Source: Paracoccaceae bacterium
Lineage (GTDB): Bacteria; Pseudomonadota; Alphaproteobacteria; Rhodobacterales; Rhodobacteraceae
NCBI GenBank assembly: GCA_027030435.1
Contig: JALVEX010000341.1
Coordinates: 1 to 8,321, forward strand
Length of the DNA stretch: 8,321 nucleotides
Direction: 5' to 3'
In this document: piece after piece, positions 1-6,384 of the stretch
Numbering within the stretch: the stretch's first letter is position 1
How the letters are laid out: each line of letters begins with the position of its first letter
Notes under the pieces: model-generated
Told to the model about the DNA's origin: nothing
The model's input: the letters and a program-made list of their open reading frames with translations, nothing else
Database searches by the model: none
Position numbers and translations under genes: made by a program

Positions 1-1
1 T

Positions 2-910
2 CCTTTCGCCCTCCACCAGGAGCGGGAGCGCCTGCTGAACGCTCCGGCACCAGTGCCAGAAGGCCGAACACTGAGCCACGTAATCAATCGCTATGAGCGA
101 TCACCGGAATTCGACCGGCTCGCGCGAAGAACAAAGACCGATTACCTGAAGCACCTCGATTTCCTGCGCGACAGGATCGGCCATCTCGAGCCGCGGACTA
201 TCGAGCGGCATCATGTGATCCGCTGGCGCGACGCCTGGGCCGAAAAAAGCCCGCACCGGGCGAACTATCGTCTGCGGGTTCTGCGAATCGTGCTCGAGCG
301 GGCTATCGACTACGGCCTGCTCCCGACGGGCGGCAATCCCGCCAAGGGCGTTTCCGAAGTGCGATACGACAAGATCGAGCGCCAGCCGTGGCCGGATGAA
401 CTGGTGGTTGCGGCACGGGCGACCGCCGAGGGCCGGACCGCGCTCCTGCTCGAACTGTTGCTCGGCACCGGTCAGCGGATCGGCGACGTTCTCAAGATGC
501 GGTGGTCCGATTTCGACGGCGAAGCGATCAGCGTGCGCCAGAGCAAGACGAAGGCGAGCTTGTGGATCCCCGCGCCGAAGAAGCTCCTTGCCGCGCTCAA
601 CCGCGCGCCGCGTCATTCGGTGTTCATTCTGACCAGCCGGGACGGATCCAGGCCCTGGTCCTATCGTGGCGCGCACGACGCCATGATGCGCCTGCGGCGC
701 GAGATCGGCGCCGAAGCCTATGATATCCATTCGCTGCGCTACACCGCCACGGCGGAACTGGCGCGCGTCGGCCTGGATGACGCAACGATCATGGCGATCA
801 CCGGCCACAAGACCGCGAGAATGGTCCAGCTTTATGCCGGCCCCGAGCGGCAGAAGGCGCGGGCGAAGGCAGCTCTTATCGCCAGAGAACGAGGCAAGGA
901 CAAGGGGTGA
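2..910 (+). CDS. Tyrosine recombinase / phage-type integrase (5' end outside window)
   Basis: Site-specific DNA recombinase that inserts or excises a mobile element. Numbering residues from the GTG at 53, the catalytic set is complete: Arg142 in TGQRIGDVL, Lys165 in the beta-hairpin QSKTK, His226 and Arg229 in HSLR, His252 in GHK and the nucleophile Tyr261 in LYAG. Residues about 5-85 look like the SAM-like core-binding domain and about 112-275 the catalytic domain. The frame stays open without a stop from base 2 through the GTG at 53, reading PFALHQERERLLNAPAP. The gene therefore probably starts left of the window, and the GTG is unlikely to be the true start. An N-terminal arm-binding domain would lie in the missing part. 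The stop TGA lies 103 bases from the 3' end of a tRNA-Cys gene, which suggests the tRNA is the integration site. Family assignment is firm; the type of element (prophage, ICE or island) cannot be told. Confidence 0.93.
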   Translation, partial: PFALHQERERLLNAPAPVPEGRTLSHVINRYERSPEFDRLARRTKTDYLKHLDFLRDRIGHLEPRTIERHHVIRWRDAWAEKSPHRANYRLRVLRIVLERAIDYGLLPTGGNPAKGVSEVRYDKIERQPWPDELVVAARATAEGRTALLLELLLGTGQRIGDVLKMRWSDFDGEAISVRQSKTKASLWIPAPKKLLAALNRAPRHSVFILTSRDGSRPWSYRGAHDAMMRLRREIGAEAYDIHSLRYTATAELARVGLDDATIMAITGHKTARMVQLYAGPERQKARAKAALIARERGKDKG

Positions 911-946
911 AACCGGGGCGGGAACGGAACGGAAACAGAACGGGAA

Positions 947-970
947 TGTGTGGCAGGGTGTGTGGCAGGC
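947..970. repeat. Tandem 12-bp direct repeat between integrase and tRNA-Cys
   Basis: The 11-mer TGTGTGGCAGG occurs at 947-957 and again at 959-969, one base apart, giving a 12-bp period and two copies. Just upstream (921-946) is a purine-rich stretch with repeated GGAAC units. Short direct repeats between an integrase gene and the tRNA end are where arm-type binding sites of tyrosine recombinases are usually found. The repeat is seen directly; the binding role is inference. Confidence 0.6.
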
Positions 971-1013
971 TGTTGGTCGGGTTTTTGCCCGGGCCGCAAC
1001 CCTTTGAAATATT

Positions 1014-1041
1014 TGGAGGCGAGTACCGGAATCGAACCGGT
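1014..1041. other. Putative attachment site at the 3' end of tRNA-Cys
   Basis: Tyrosine recombinases beside tRNA genes commonly use the T-arm-to-CCA segment as att core, because the element then restores the tRNA 3' end. Here the T arm, acceptor 3' strand and CCA lie on the side facing the integrase, which is the required geometry. The matching second copy would be at the far end of the element, left of this window, so neither the exact core nor the boundary can be fixed here. Confidence 0.35.
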
Positions 1042-1087
1042 GTACACGGATTTGCAATCCGCTGCGTAACCACTCCGCCAACTCGCC
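1014..1087 (-). tRNA. tRNA-Cys (anticodon GCA)
   Basis: A complete cloverleaf reads on the minus strand. The acceptor stem is GGCGAGT (1081-1087) paired with ACTCGCC (1018-1024), with discriminator U at 1017 and an encoded CCA at 1014-1016. The D arm is GCG/CGC with a GG-containing loop. The anticodon arm has loop TTGCAAA at 1051-1057 and anticodon GCA at 1053-1055. The variable loop is 4 nt (1042-1045). The T arm is ACCGG-TTCGATT-CCGGT (1025-1041). Total length is 74 nt including CCA, as expected for bacterial tRNA-Cys, and discriminator U73 is the identity base for cysteinyl-tRNA synthetase. The gene is intact, and its 3' end faces the integrase gene. Confidence 0.97.
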
Positions 1088-1095
1088 CCTGTGCC

Positions 1096-1125
1096 CCGGA
1101 AACAGGCTGTTGCCTGTTTTCCCGG
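1096..1125. terminator. Strong inverted repeat beside tRNA-Cys, possible terminator
   Basis: AAACAGGC (1100-1107), loop TGTT, then GCCTGTTT (1112-1119) form a perfect 8-bp stem. Outer CCGG arms at 1096-1099 and 1122-1125 extend it past a 2-base bulge. On the plus strand the stem ends in TTTT, which could stop transcripts running out of the integrase. On the minus strand the hairpin lies 8 nt before the tRNA 5' end, where it could end peptidase-gene readthrough or take part in tRNA 5' processing. It lacks a long T tract in either direction, so the terminator reading is tentative. Confidence 0.4.
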
Positions 1126-1343
1126 CTGGCTTTGGAAAGGGCGGGGTGCCCGTTCCGGGGGCTTTATTGCCGTTTCGCAGGCGCTTGTCCAGCCCCGGCC
1201 TTTACTTGTTTTGCGTGGCCGTGCCGATAAGGCGCAAAGGATGCGGCCCGATGGCCTGAAAAGGGGGGCGGAGAGCGGCAACCACAATCAGCGCCATGCA
1301 GCCCATGATGGCGGAAGGCGGCCCCGGCATGTGCTGTGGCCGG

Positions 1344-3368
1344 TCAGGCTTTCAGCAGCCCCCGCCCCCGAAGGAGGGCTTCCGGGCCCGGCATCCGGCC
1401 GCGGAAGGCCTTGTAGAGCGTTTCGGGATCGGCCGCTCCACCGCGTGAAAGGATATGGCGCTCAAGCCGCGCGGCCGTTTCGGGATCGAAGGGATCACCG
1501 GATTCGACGAAGGCCTCGAAGGCATCCGCATCCATCACCTCCGACCACATGTAGCTGTAATAGCCGGCCGAATAGCCATCGCCCGCGAAGACATGGGCGA
1601 AATGGGGGGTGGCGTGGCGCATGGTGATTGCGCGCGGCATGGCAATCTCGCCCAGCACCTCTTTTTGACGCGCCATCGGATCCTCGGGCGGGGGGCCTTC
1701 GTGGAAGGCGAGATCAACGAGGGCGGAGGCCAGATATTCCACCGTCTGGAAGCCCGTATCAAAGGTGCGGGCCGCGAGCAGGCGTTGCATAAGCGCCTCG
1801 GGCAGGGGGGCGCCGCTTTCGGCGTGTGTGGCGAAGCGCGAGAGCACTTCCGGCTCTTCCAGCCAGTGTTCGTAAAGCTGGCTCGGAAGCTCCACGAAAT
1901 CGCGCGCAACCGAGGTGCCCGAGATCGAGGGATAGGTAACGTCGGAAAGCATCTGGTGCAGCGCGTGGCCGAATTCGTGAAACAGGGTTCGGGCGTCATC
2001 GAAGGAGAGAAGCGCGGGCTCGCCCTCGGCGGGCTTCGCGAAATTGCATACGTTCACCACGATCGGGCGGATGTTGCCGGCGAGCTTCTGCTGGGAGCGA
2101 AAGGCCGAGCACCAGGCGCCCGAGCGCTTGGAGGAGCGGGCGAACCAGTCACCGATGAAAACGGCCACATGCTCGCCATCGCGGGTGACTTCGAAGGCGC
2201 GCGCATCCGGATGATAGAGCGGCAGATCGAGCGGGCGGAATTCAAGGCCGAACAGGCGGCCCGCGGTATCGAAGGCCGCTTCGATCATGCGGTCGAGCTG
2301 GAAATGGGGCTTGAGCTCGGCCTCGTCGAGATCGTGCTCGGCGCGGCGGCGCTTCTCGGCGTAATAGCGCCAGTCCCACGGGGCGAGATCATCATTGACG
2401 CCGTCGGCGCGCAGCATTTCCTGCAGGATCTTCGCATCCGCCTCGGCCGCTGCGCGCGCCGGCTTCCATACCCGCATCAGGAGATCGCGCACCGCCTGCG
2501 GGGTTTTCGCCATTTCGGTTTCGAGCTTGAAGCTGGCGAAATCCGGGTGGCCGAGCAGCCTTGCCCGCTCATGGCGCAGCGCGAGGATCTCGGCAGCGAT
2601 TTCGCGGTTGTCGGTTTCTCCGCCGTTTGCGCCGCGTGCTTCCCAGGCGCGAAAGGCGCGTTCGCGCAGAGCGCGGTTGGGCGAGAATTGTAGGAAGGGT
2701 ACGATCAACGAGCGTGAAAGCGTGATGACGGGGCGCGCCACCCCCTTTTCCTCGCCCGCGGCGCGCGCGGCGGCGATCAGGAAATCCGGCAGCCCCTCGA
2801 GATCGCCTTCTTCCAGCTCCATGAACCATTCGCGTTCATCCGCCAGCAGATTCTGGGTGAACCGGGTGGACAGCACGGAAAGGCGCTCCATGATTGCCTT
2901 GAGGCGCGCGCGGGCTTCTCCCCGAAGCTCTGCGCCGGCGCGACGGAAGGCGCGGTGCGTGAGGTAGAGAACGCGCGCCTGCTCGTCGGAAAGGCCGAGG
3001 GTTTGGCGCATTTGCCAGAGCGCATCGATTCGCTGCCAGAGCGCTTCGTTCATGGAGACTTCCGAAGAATAGGCCGAAAGCCTCGGTGCGAATGCACGCA
3101 TCAGGGCTTCGCGCTCTTCGGTGCTGTCGGCACCGGCGAGATTGTAGAAAACGCCGAGCAGGCGATCGAGATCGTGATCGGCGGTTTCAAGCGCCTCGAT
3201 GGTGTTCTCGAATGTGGGTGGCTCCGGATTTTCGGCAATCGCGGCCACATTGGCACGCGCGGCTTCAAGCGCGGCATCGAAGGCCGGCGCGAAATGGGCA
3301 TCTTCGATCGCATCGAAGGGCGGTATCTCGAAGGGGGTGTCCCATTTCTCGAGGAGCGGGTTTTTCAT
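1344..3368 (-). CDS. dcp: M3 family zinc metallopeptidase (Dcp / oligopeptidase type)
   Basis: Cytoplasmic zinc peptidase of 674 residues, the usual length for bacterial M3 enzymes (about 680). It cleaves short peptides, either removing C-terminal dipeptides (Dcp) or acting as an oligopeptidase (OpdA). The zinc site is HEFGH at residues 464-468 with the third ligand Glu493 in DFVELPSQLYEHW, exactly 29 residues after the first His, as in the family. The substrate loop is present as DGYSAGYYSYMWS near 597-609. There is no signal peptide. The N-terminal helical half (PPFDAIEDAHFAPAF, PTFENTIEALE) resembles Dcp more than OpdA, so the symbol is a best guess. The ATG at 3366-3368 overlaps the TGA of the upstream permease as ATGA, with GGAG 8 nt upstream inside the permease gene, which implies translational coupling. 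This suggests the cell links amino-acid uptake with breakdown of peptides. Family confidence is very high, subfamily moderate. Confidence 0.95.
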   Translation of the reverse strand: MKNPLLEKWDTPFEIPPFDAIEDAHFAPAFDAALEAARANVAAIAENPEPPTFENTIEALETADHDLDRLLGVFYNLAGADSTEEREALMRAFAPRLSAYSSEVSMNEALWQRIDALWQMRQTLGLSDEQARVLYLTHRAFRRAGAELRGEARARLKAIMERLSVLSTRFTQNLLADEREWFMELEEGDLEGLPDFLIAAARAAGEEKGVARPVITLSRSLIVPFLQFSPNRALRERAFRAWEARGANGGETDNREIAAEILALRHERARLLGHPDFASFKLETEMAKTPQAVRDLLMRVWKPARAAAEADAKILQEMLRADGVNDDLAPWDWRYYAEKRRRAEHDLDEAELKPHFQLDRMIEAAFDTAGRLFGLEFRPLDLPLYHPDARAFEVTRDGEHVAVFIGDWFARSSKRSGAWCSAFRSQQKLAGNIRPIVVNVCNFAKPAEGEPALLSFDDARTLFHEFGHALHQMLSDVTYPSISGTSVARDFVELPSQLYEHWLEEPEVLSRFATHAESGAPLPEALMQRLLAARTFDTGFQTVEYLASALVDLAFHEGPPPEDPMARQKEVLGEIAMPRAITMRHATPHFAHVFAGDGYSAGYYSYMWSEVMDADAFEAFVESGDPFDPETAARLERHILSRGGAADPETLYKAFRGRMPGPEALLRGRGLLKA

Positions 3369-4171
3369 GCACGGGGCTCCGGGATCTTGTTGCGCAGGCG
3401 GCGTTCGAGGCGGCGCAGGAGAAGGGAAAGGGTGATTGTCATCATCAGGTAATCGAGGGCAACCACGTTGTAGGTTTCGAAATAGCGGAAATTGCCCGAG
3501 GCGGTAACCTTTCCAAGCTGTGCGATGTCGGCCACGCCAAGCACGGAGACGAGCGAACTGTCTTTCACCATGGCAACGAAATCATTGCCCAGAGGTGGCA
3601 GGATGGTCCGGAAGGCCTGGGGAAACACAACATGGCGAAAGCGCTGCCAGCCTGAAAGGCCGAGCGCCTTCGCCGCCTCGATCTGCCCCGGATCCACCGC
3701 CTGCAGCCCGGCGCGGAATACTTCGGCGATGAAGGCGGAATAGGCGATCGCAAGGGCGATGATGGCGCGCCACAGGAGGGAGAAATCGCGCGTGCGCATG
3801 GGGTCGAAGCCGATCCGGGCGGCGAGCCAGTTCCAGCCCTGCACCATTGCGGGGGCCAGCACGAAGGCCACGTAGAGCAGCAGCACCAGGATCGGAATGC
3901 CGCGGATGATCTCGATATAGAAGCGCGAAAGCTGGCGCAGGATCACATGGCGCGACATTGCACCAAGCGCCAGCATCAGCCCGATGGCGCAGGCAAGCGA
4001 GAAGGCTACCAATGTCACGAATATGGTGATCCCGGCGCCCTTCAGCAGGGTTGTCTGGATCTGGGTGTAGAGATCATTGGTGAAGATGCGGTAAAAGAGA
4101 TAGGCGGCCAGGCTGGCGGTGAAGAGAAGCCACCAGGGAAAATCCTTGTCGTTCTCGCGTGCGCTGATCAT
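3365..4171 (-). CDS. Polar amino-acid ABC transporter permease (HisM/GlnP family)
   Basis: Inner-membrane subunit of 268 residues for import of polar amino acids. Hydrophobic segments lie at about 12-30, 45-70, 90-110, 132-152, 200-215 and 235-253. The cytoplasmic EAA loop that docks the ATPase is clear at 161-185 (EAAKALGLSG, then QRFRHVVFPQA). LGNDFVAMVKDSSLVSVLGV is the typical conserved segment of this family. The start ATG at 4171 is chosen because GAGG lies 6 nt upstream and the hydrophobic N-terminus follows soon after. An in-frame upstream extension to 4291 would run through the terminator hairpin and into the binding-protein gene. The gene lies 70 bases after the binding-protein stop and overlaps the peptidase start. 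No second permease or ATPase gene is adjacent, so it may act as a homodimer with an ATPase encoded elsewhere. Confidence 0.93.
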   Translation of the reverse strand: MISARENDKDFPWWLLFTASLAAYLFYRIFTNDLYTQIQTTLLKGAGITIFVTLVAFSLACAIGLMLALGAMSRHVILRQLSRFYIEIIRGIPILVLLLYVAFVLAPAMVQGWNWLAARIGFDPMRTRDFSLLWRAIIALAIAYSAFIAEVFRAGLQAVDPGQIEAAKALGLSGWQRFRHVVFPQAFRTILPPLGNDFVAMVKDSSLVSVLGVADIAQLGKVTASGNFRYFETYNVVALDYLMMTITLSLLLRRLERRLRNKIPEPRA

Positions 4172-4194
4172 GGCAGGCCTCGTGATCTGGCAAG

Positions 4195-4224
4195 AAAAAA
4201 GGCCCCGGACGCATGCCCGGGGCC
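4195..4224 (-). terminator. Rho-independent terminator between binding protein and permease
   Basis: On the minus strand GGCCCCGG (4224-4217), an 8-nt loop, then CCGGGGCC (4208-4201) form a perfect GC stem followed at once by six T residues (4200-4195). It lies 17 bases beyond the binding-protein stop and 23 bases before the permease ATG. As an intercistronic terminator in a transport operon it would let binding-protein mRNA exceed permease mRNA, a common arrangement. How leaky it is cannot be judged from sequence. Confidence 0.85.
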
Positions 4225-4241
4225 CTGATGCTTTCAGGCGC

Positions 4242-5033
4242 TCACTCGCCCATCTTGTAATCGAGGAACCATTTCTTGTTGAGCCGGTCAAGCGTGCCGT
4301 CTTCCTTCATGCTGGCGATGGCGGCATTGACGGGCGCCACCAGATCGCTGCCCTTGGGGAAGATGAAGCCGAAATCCTCGGTGCCGAGCGGCTCGCCCAC
4401 GAGCTTCAGCGCGCCGTTCGAGGCCTTCGTATAGCCCTCGCCGGCGGTTCCGTCGGTCAGCACCATGTCCACGTCGCCCGCCTTCAGGGCCTGCACGCTG
4501 GCGCCGAAGGTTTCGAAAAGCTTGATGCGCGGATTGGCCTCGTTGCCGTCGAGGATGTCGTAAACCGCCACATAGAAGGGCGTGGTGCCGGGCTGTGCCC
4601 CGATCAGCAGATCGGGATTGGCGGCGAATTCCTTGGCATTCGAGAAGCGATCCTCGTCGCCGCGCACCATCATCACCATCTGCGAGCGCATGTAGGGATC
4701 GGAGAAATCCACCTTCTCCTTGCGATCGTCACGGATTGTAATGCCCGTCATGCCGATATCATACTGGCCTTCGGAAACCGCCGGGATCATCGCGTCCCAG
4801 CTGATGTTTTCATATTTCACCTTCATGTTGAGCCGCTTGGCGATCTCGTTCATGGCGTCATATTCCCAGCCGATCGCCTTGCCGGTGCCCGGCTCGATGA
4901 ACTGCAGCGGCGGATAGGCGTTTTCGGTCACGACGACGACCTCGCGCCCGCCGAGATCGGGAAGATCGGCGGAAATGGCGGGTGTGGCCAGTGCGGCAAA
5001 GGCCGCGGCCGCGATGCTTGCAAGAATTTTCAT
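4242..5033 (-). CDS. Amino-acid ABC transporter substrate-binding protein (periplasmic)
   Basis: Periplasmic receptor of 263 residues of the family 3 (PBPb) solute-binding type, which delivers a polar amino acid to the permease. The start ATG at 5033 has AGGGGG 5 nt upstream and begins a clean signal peptide (Lys2, hydrophobic 3-16, cleavage expected after AISA at residue 22). An upstream in-frame ATG at 5075 would add 14 residues ahead of the signal peptide and is rejected. Family signatures are AYPPLQF near 39-45, GWEYDAMNEIAKRL near 55-68, SWDAMIPAVSEGQYDIGM near 79-95 and VDFSDPYM near 108-115. By alignment to LAO-type proteins, Arg104 should bind the alpha-carboxylate and Asp193 the amino group. 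The amino-acid ligand cannot be named. It is followed by a terminator and the permease gene, with which it forms the transporter. Confidence 0.94.
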   Translation of the reverse strand: MKILASIAAAAFAALATPAISADLPDLGGREVVVVTENAYPPLQFIEPGTGKAIGWEYDAMNEIAKRLNMKVKYENISWDAMIPAVSEGQYDIGMTGITIRDDRKEKVDFSDPYMRSQMVMMVRGDEDRFSNAKEFAANPDLLIGAQPGTTPFYVAVYDILDGNEANPRIKLFETFGASVQALKAGDVDMVLTDGTAGEGYTKASNGALKLVGEPLGTEDFGFIFPKGSDLVAPVNAAIASMKEDGTLDRLNKKWFLDYKMGE

Positions 5034-5048
5034 GATTTCCCCCTGGTG

Positions 5049-5075
5049 GTTAGAGCTTGTTGAATGTCCGGTCAA
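5049..5075 (-). promoter_or_regulatory. Candidate sigma-70 promoter for the substrate-binding protein
   Basis: On the minus strand TTGACC (5075-5070) and TCTAAC (5054-5049) are separated by 15 bases, ending about 16 bases before the ATG at 5033. The -35 box overlaps the stop codon of the moeB-like gene. Match is good at -35 but the spacer is short, so this is a suggestion only. Without it the transporter genes would depend on readthrough from coaBC-dut-moeB. Confidence 0.3.
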
Positions 5076-5864
5076 TTATGGCCGCAGAGGGGCGCTTGGC
5101 AAGGCGCTTTCGCCGCACACGGGGCAATCGGGGCGCGGTTTCAGCGCAATACGGCGCATTTCACCGTAAAGCGCATCGAAGATCAGCATCTGCCCGGCAA
5201 GGGTCTCACCTGCGCCCGTGATGTGCTTCAGAGCCTCGCCGGCCATCATGGCGCCGATCACGCCGGGCAGGGGCGCAAAGACGCCCGCTTCCGCACAGGA
5301 AGGCGCAAGGCCCGGTGCCGGAGCCTCGGGGAATATGCACTGAAAACAAGGCGTGCCGCGCGCGGGATCATAGAGGCTGATCTGGCCTTCCCACTGGCTG
5401 ATCGCAGCGGCGATGAGCGGCGTGCCATGCTCCGCCGCGATCCGGTTCACCATGTAGCGGGTGGCGAAATTGTCGGTGCCGTCCAGCACCAGATCGAAGC
5501 GGGGGAAGAGATCGCGCGCAAGGGCTTCGCCAAGGCGCGCCTCGATCGCCTCGATCCCGATATCCGGGTTGATCGCCGCCATCGCCCGGCTCGCCGATTG
5601 TGCCTTGGGTGCGCCGATATCGCAATGTCGATGGATCACCTGGCGCTGAAGGTTCGAATTTTCCACCACGTCGTCATCGATCACGCCGATCTTCCCCACA
5701 CCCGAAGCAGCAAGATAGAGGAGCGCCGGTGCGCCGAGCCCGCCCGCGCCGATCACCAGCACGCGCGCCTCCTTCAGCCTCTTCTGCCCCGGCCCGCCGA
5801 TCTCGCGCAGCATGATGTGGCGCTGATAGCGGCGAAGCTCGCCCTCGCTGAAACCGCCGGCCAT
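5076..5864 (-). CDS. moeB: Molybdopterin-synthase adenylyltransferase / HesA-MoeB-ThiF family protein
   Basis: E1-like enzyme of 262 residues that adenylates the C-terminal Gly-Gly of a small sulfur-carrier protein (MoaD or ThiS type) for molybdopterin or thiamine synthesis. Visible features in order: RRYQRHIMLREIG (11-23), nucleotide loop GAGGLG (39-44), acidic run Asp63-65, NLQRQ with Arg74 (71-75), Lys87, DGTDN (128-132), zinc ligands CxxC at 173/176 and 247/250, and Cys190 in SCAEAGVFAPLPG, equivalent to the conserved MoeB cysteine. The two CxxC pairs and the length fit MoeB better than a rhodanese-fused form. ATG at 5864 follows the dut stop by 3 bases, with AAGGGGG inside the end of dut, so it is translated with dut. 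No moaD, moaE or thiS is in view, so the partner is not known and the MoeB name remains a family-level guess. Confidence 0.87.
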   Translation of the reverse strand: MAGGFSEGELRRYQRHIMLREIGGPGQKRLKEARVLVIGAGGLGAPALLYLAASGVGKIGVIDDDVVENSNLQRQVIHRHCDIGAPKAQSASRAMAAINPDIGIEAIEARLGEALARDLFPRFDLVLDGTDNFATRYMVNRIAAEHGTPLIAAAISQWEGQISLYDPARGTPCFQCIFPEAPAPGLAPSCAEAGVFAPLPGVIGAMMAGEALKHITGAGETLAGQMLIFDALYGEMRRIALKPRPDCPVCGESALPSAPLRP

Positions 5865-5867
5865 GAT

Positions 5868-6332
5868 CTACCCCCTTCCGGTGGAGCCGAAGCCGCCGCC
5901 CCCGCGCTCTGTTTCACCGAGCCTTTCCGTCAATTCGAAACGGGCCTGCACAACCGGCGCTACCACCAGCTGGGCGATGCGATCCCCATGCGCAATGTGA
6001 AAATCCTCGCCCCCGGCGTTCATCACGATCACCCCGAGCGGGCCGCGATAATCGCTGTCGATCGTGCCGGGGGAATTCACCAGCATGATCCCATACTTCA
6101 GCGCCAGCCCCGAGCGCGGCCGCACCTGCACCTCGAAGCCCGGCGGGATTTCCATCACAATCCCCGTGGGCACCAGCGCCCGCTCCCCCGGCCGCAGCAC
6201 GATCCCCGCTTCCCGCTCCCCGGGCGGGAAATTGGCGCGCACATCCGCCCCGGCCGCGCCCGGGGTCGCATAGGAAGGCAGCCCCAGTGCGCAATCCGCG
6301 CCTTCAATCCAGCTGATACGGATGGTCTCCAT
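5868..6332 (-). CDS. dut: Deoxyuridine 5'-triphosphate nucleotidohydrolase (dUTPase)
   Basis: Trimeric enzyme of 154 residues that hydrolyses dUTP to dUMP and pyrophosphate, keeping uracil out of DNA and feeding dTMP synthesis. All five family motifs are present: ATPGAAGADVRA (22-33), RPRSGLA (71-77), GTIDSDYRGPLGV (89-101, catalytic Asp92), GDRIAQLVV (116-124) and RGGGGFGSTGR (143-153, Phe148 expected to stack on uracil). The ATG at 6332 is chosen because AGAGGG lies 5 nt upstream and the product then matches the usual length. An ATG at 6347 would add MKRAG and has only a distant ribosome-binding site. The longest open frame, to 6434, would overlap coaBC. The gene starts 52 bases after the coaBC stop, consistent with one transcript. 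The coaBC-dut pairing is a common bacterial gene order. Confidence 0.97.
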   Translation of the reverse strand: METIRISWIEGADCALGLPSYATPGAAGADVRANFPPGEREAGIVLRPGERALVPTGIVMEIPPGFEVQVRPRSGLALKYGIMLVNSPGTIDSDYRGPLGVIVMNAGGEDFHIAHGDRIAQLVVAPVVQARFELTERLGETERGGGGFGSTGRG

Positions 6333-6384
6333 CCCCGCCCTCTTCATCTTGGCGAAAATACTCCCGCCGGAGGCATGAAATCTC

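Noticed and set aside
53..55. GTG as start of the integrase gene
   Set aside because: The same frame is open back to base 2 with protein-like sequence, and there is no convincing ribosome-binding site before the GTG. The gene more likely begins outside the window.
101..1081. Long minus-strand ORF (326 codons)
   Set aside because: It is antisense to the integrase and runs through the tRNA-Cys gene. The product has no recognisable domain, and the integrase frame carries all catalytic motifs.
1455..2693. 412-codon plus-strand ORF
   Set aside because: It is fully antisense to the M3 peptidase, whose HEFGH site and other motifs are clear. The product is low-complexity and typical of a high-GC shadow frame.
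4172..4291. N-terminal extension of the permease to 4291
   Set aside because: The added 40 residues read through the terminator hairpin and the end of the binding-protein gene. The ATG at 4171 has GAGG at the right distance.
4119..5063. 314-codon plus-strand ORF
   Set aside because: It is antisense to the binding-protein gene and the start of the permease. It is rich in His and Gly runs typical of reverse frames and has no family signature.
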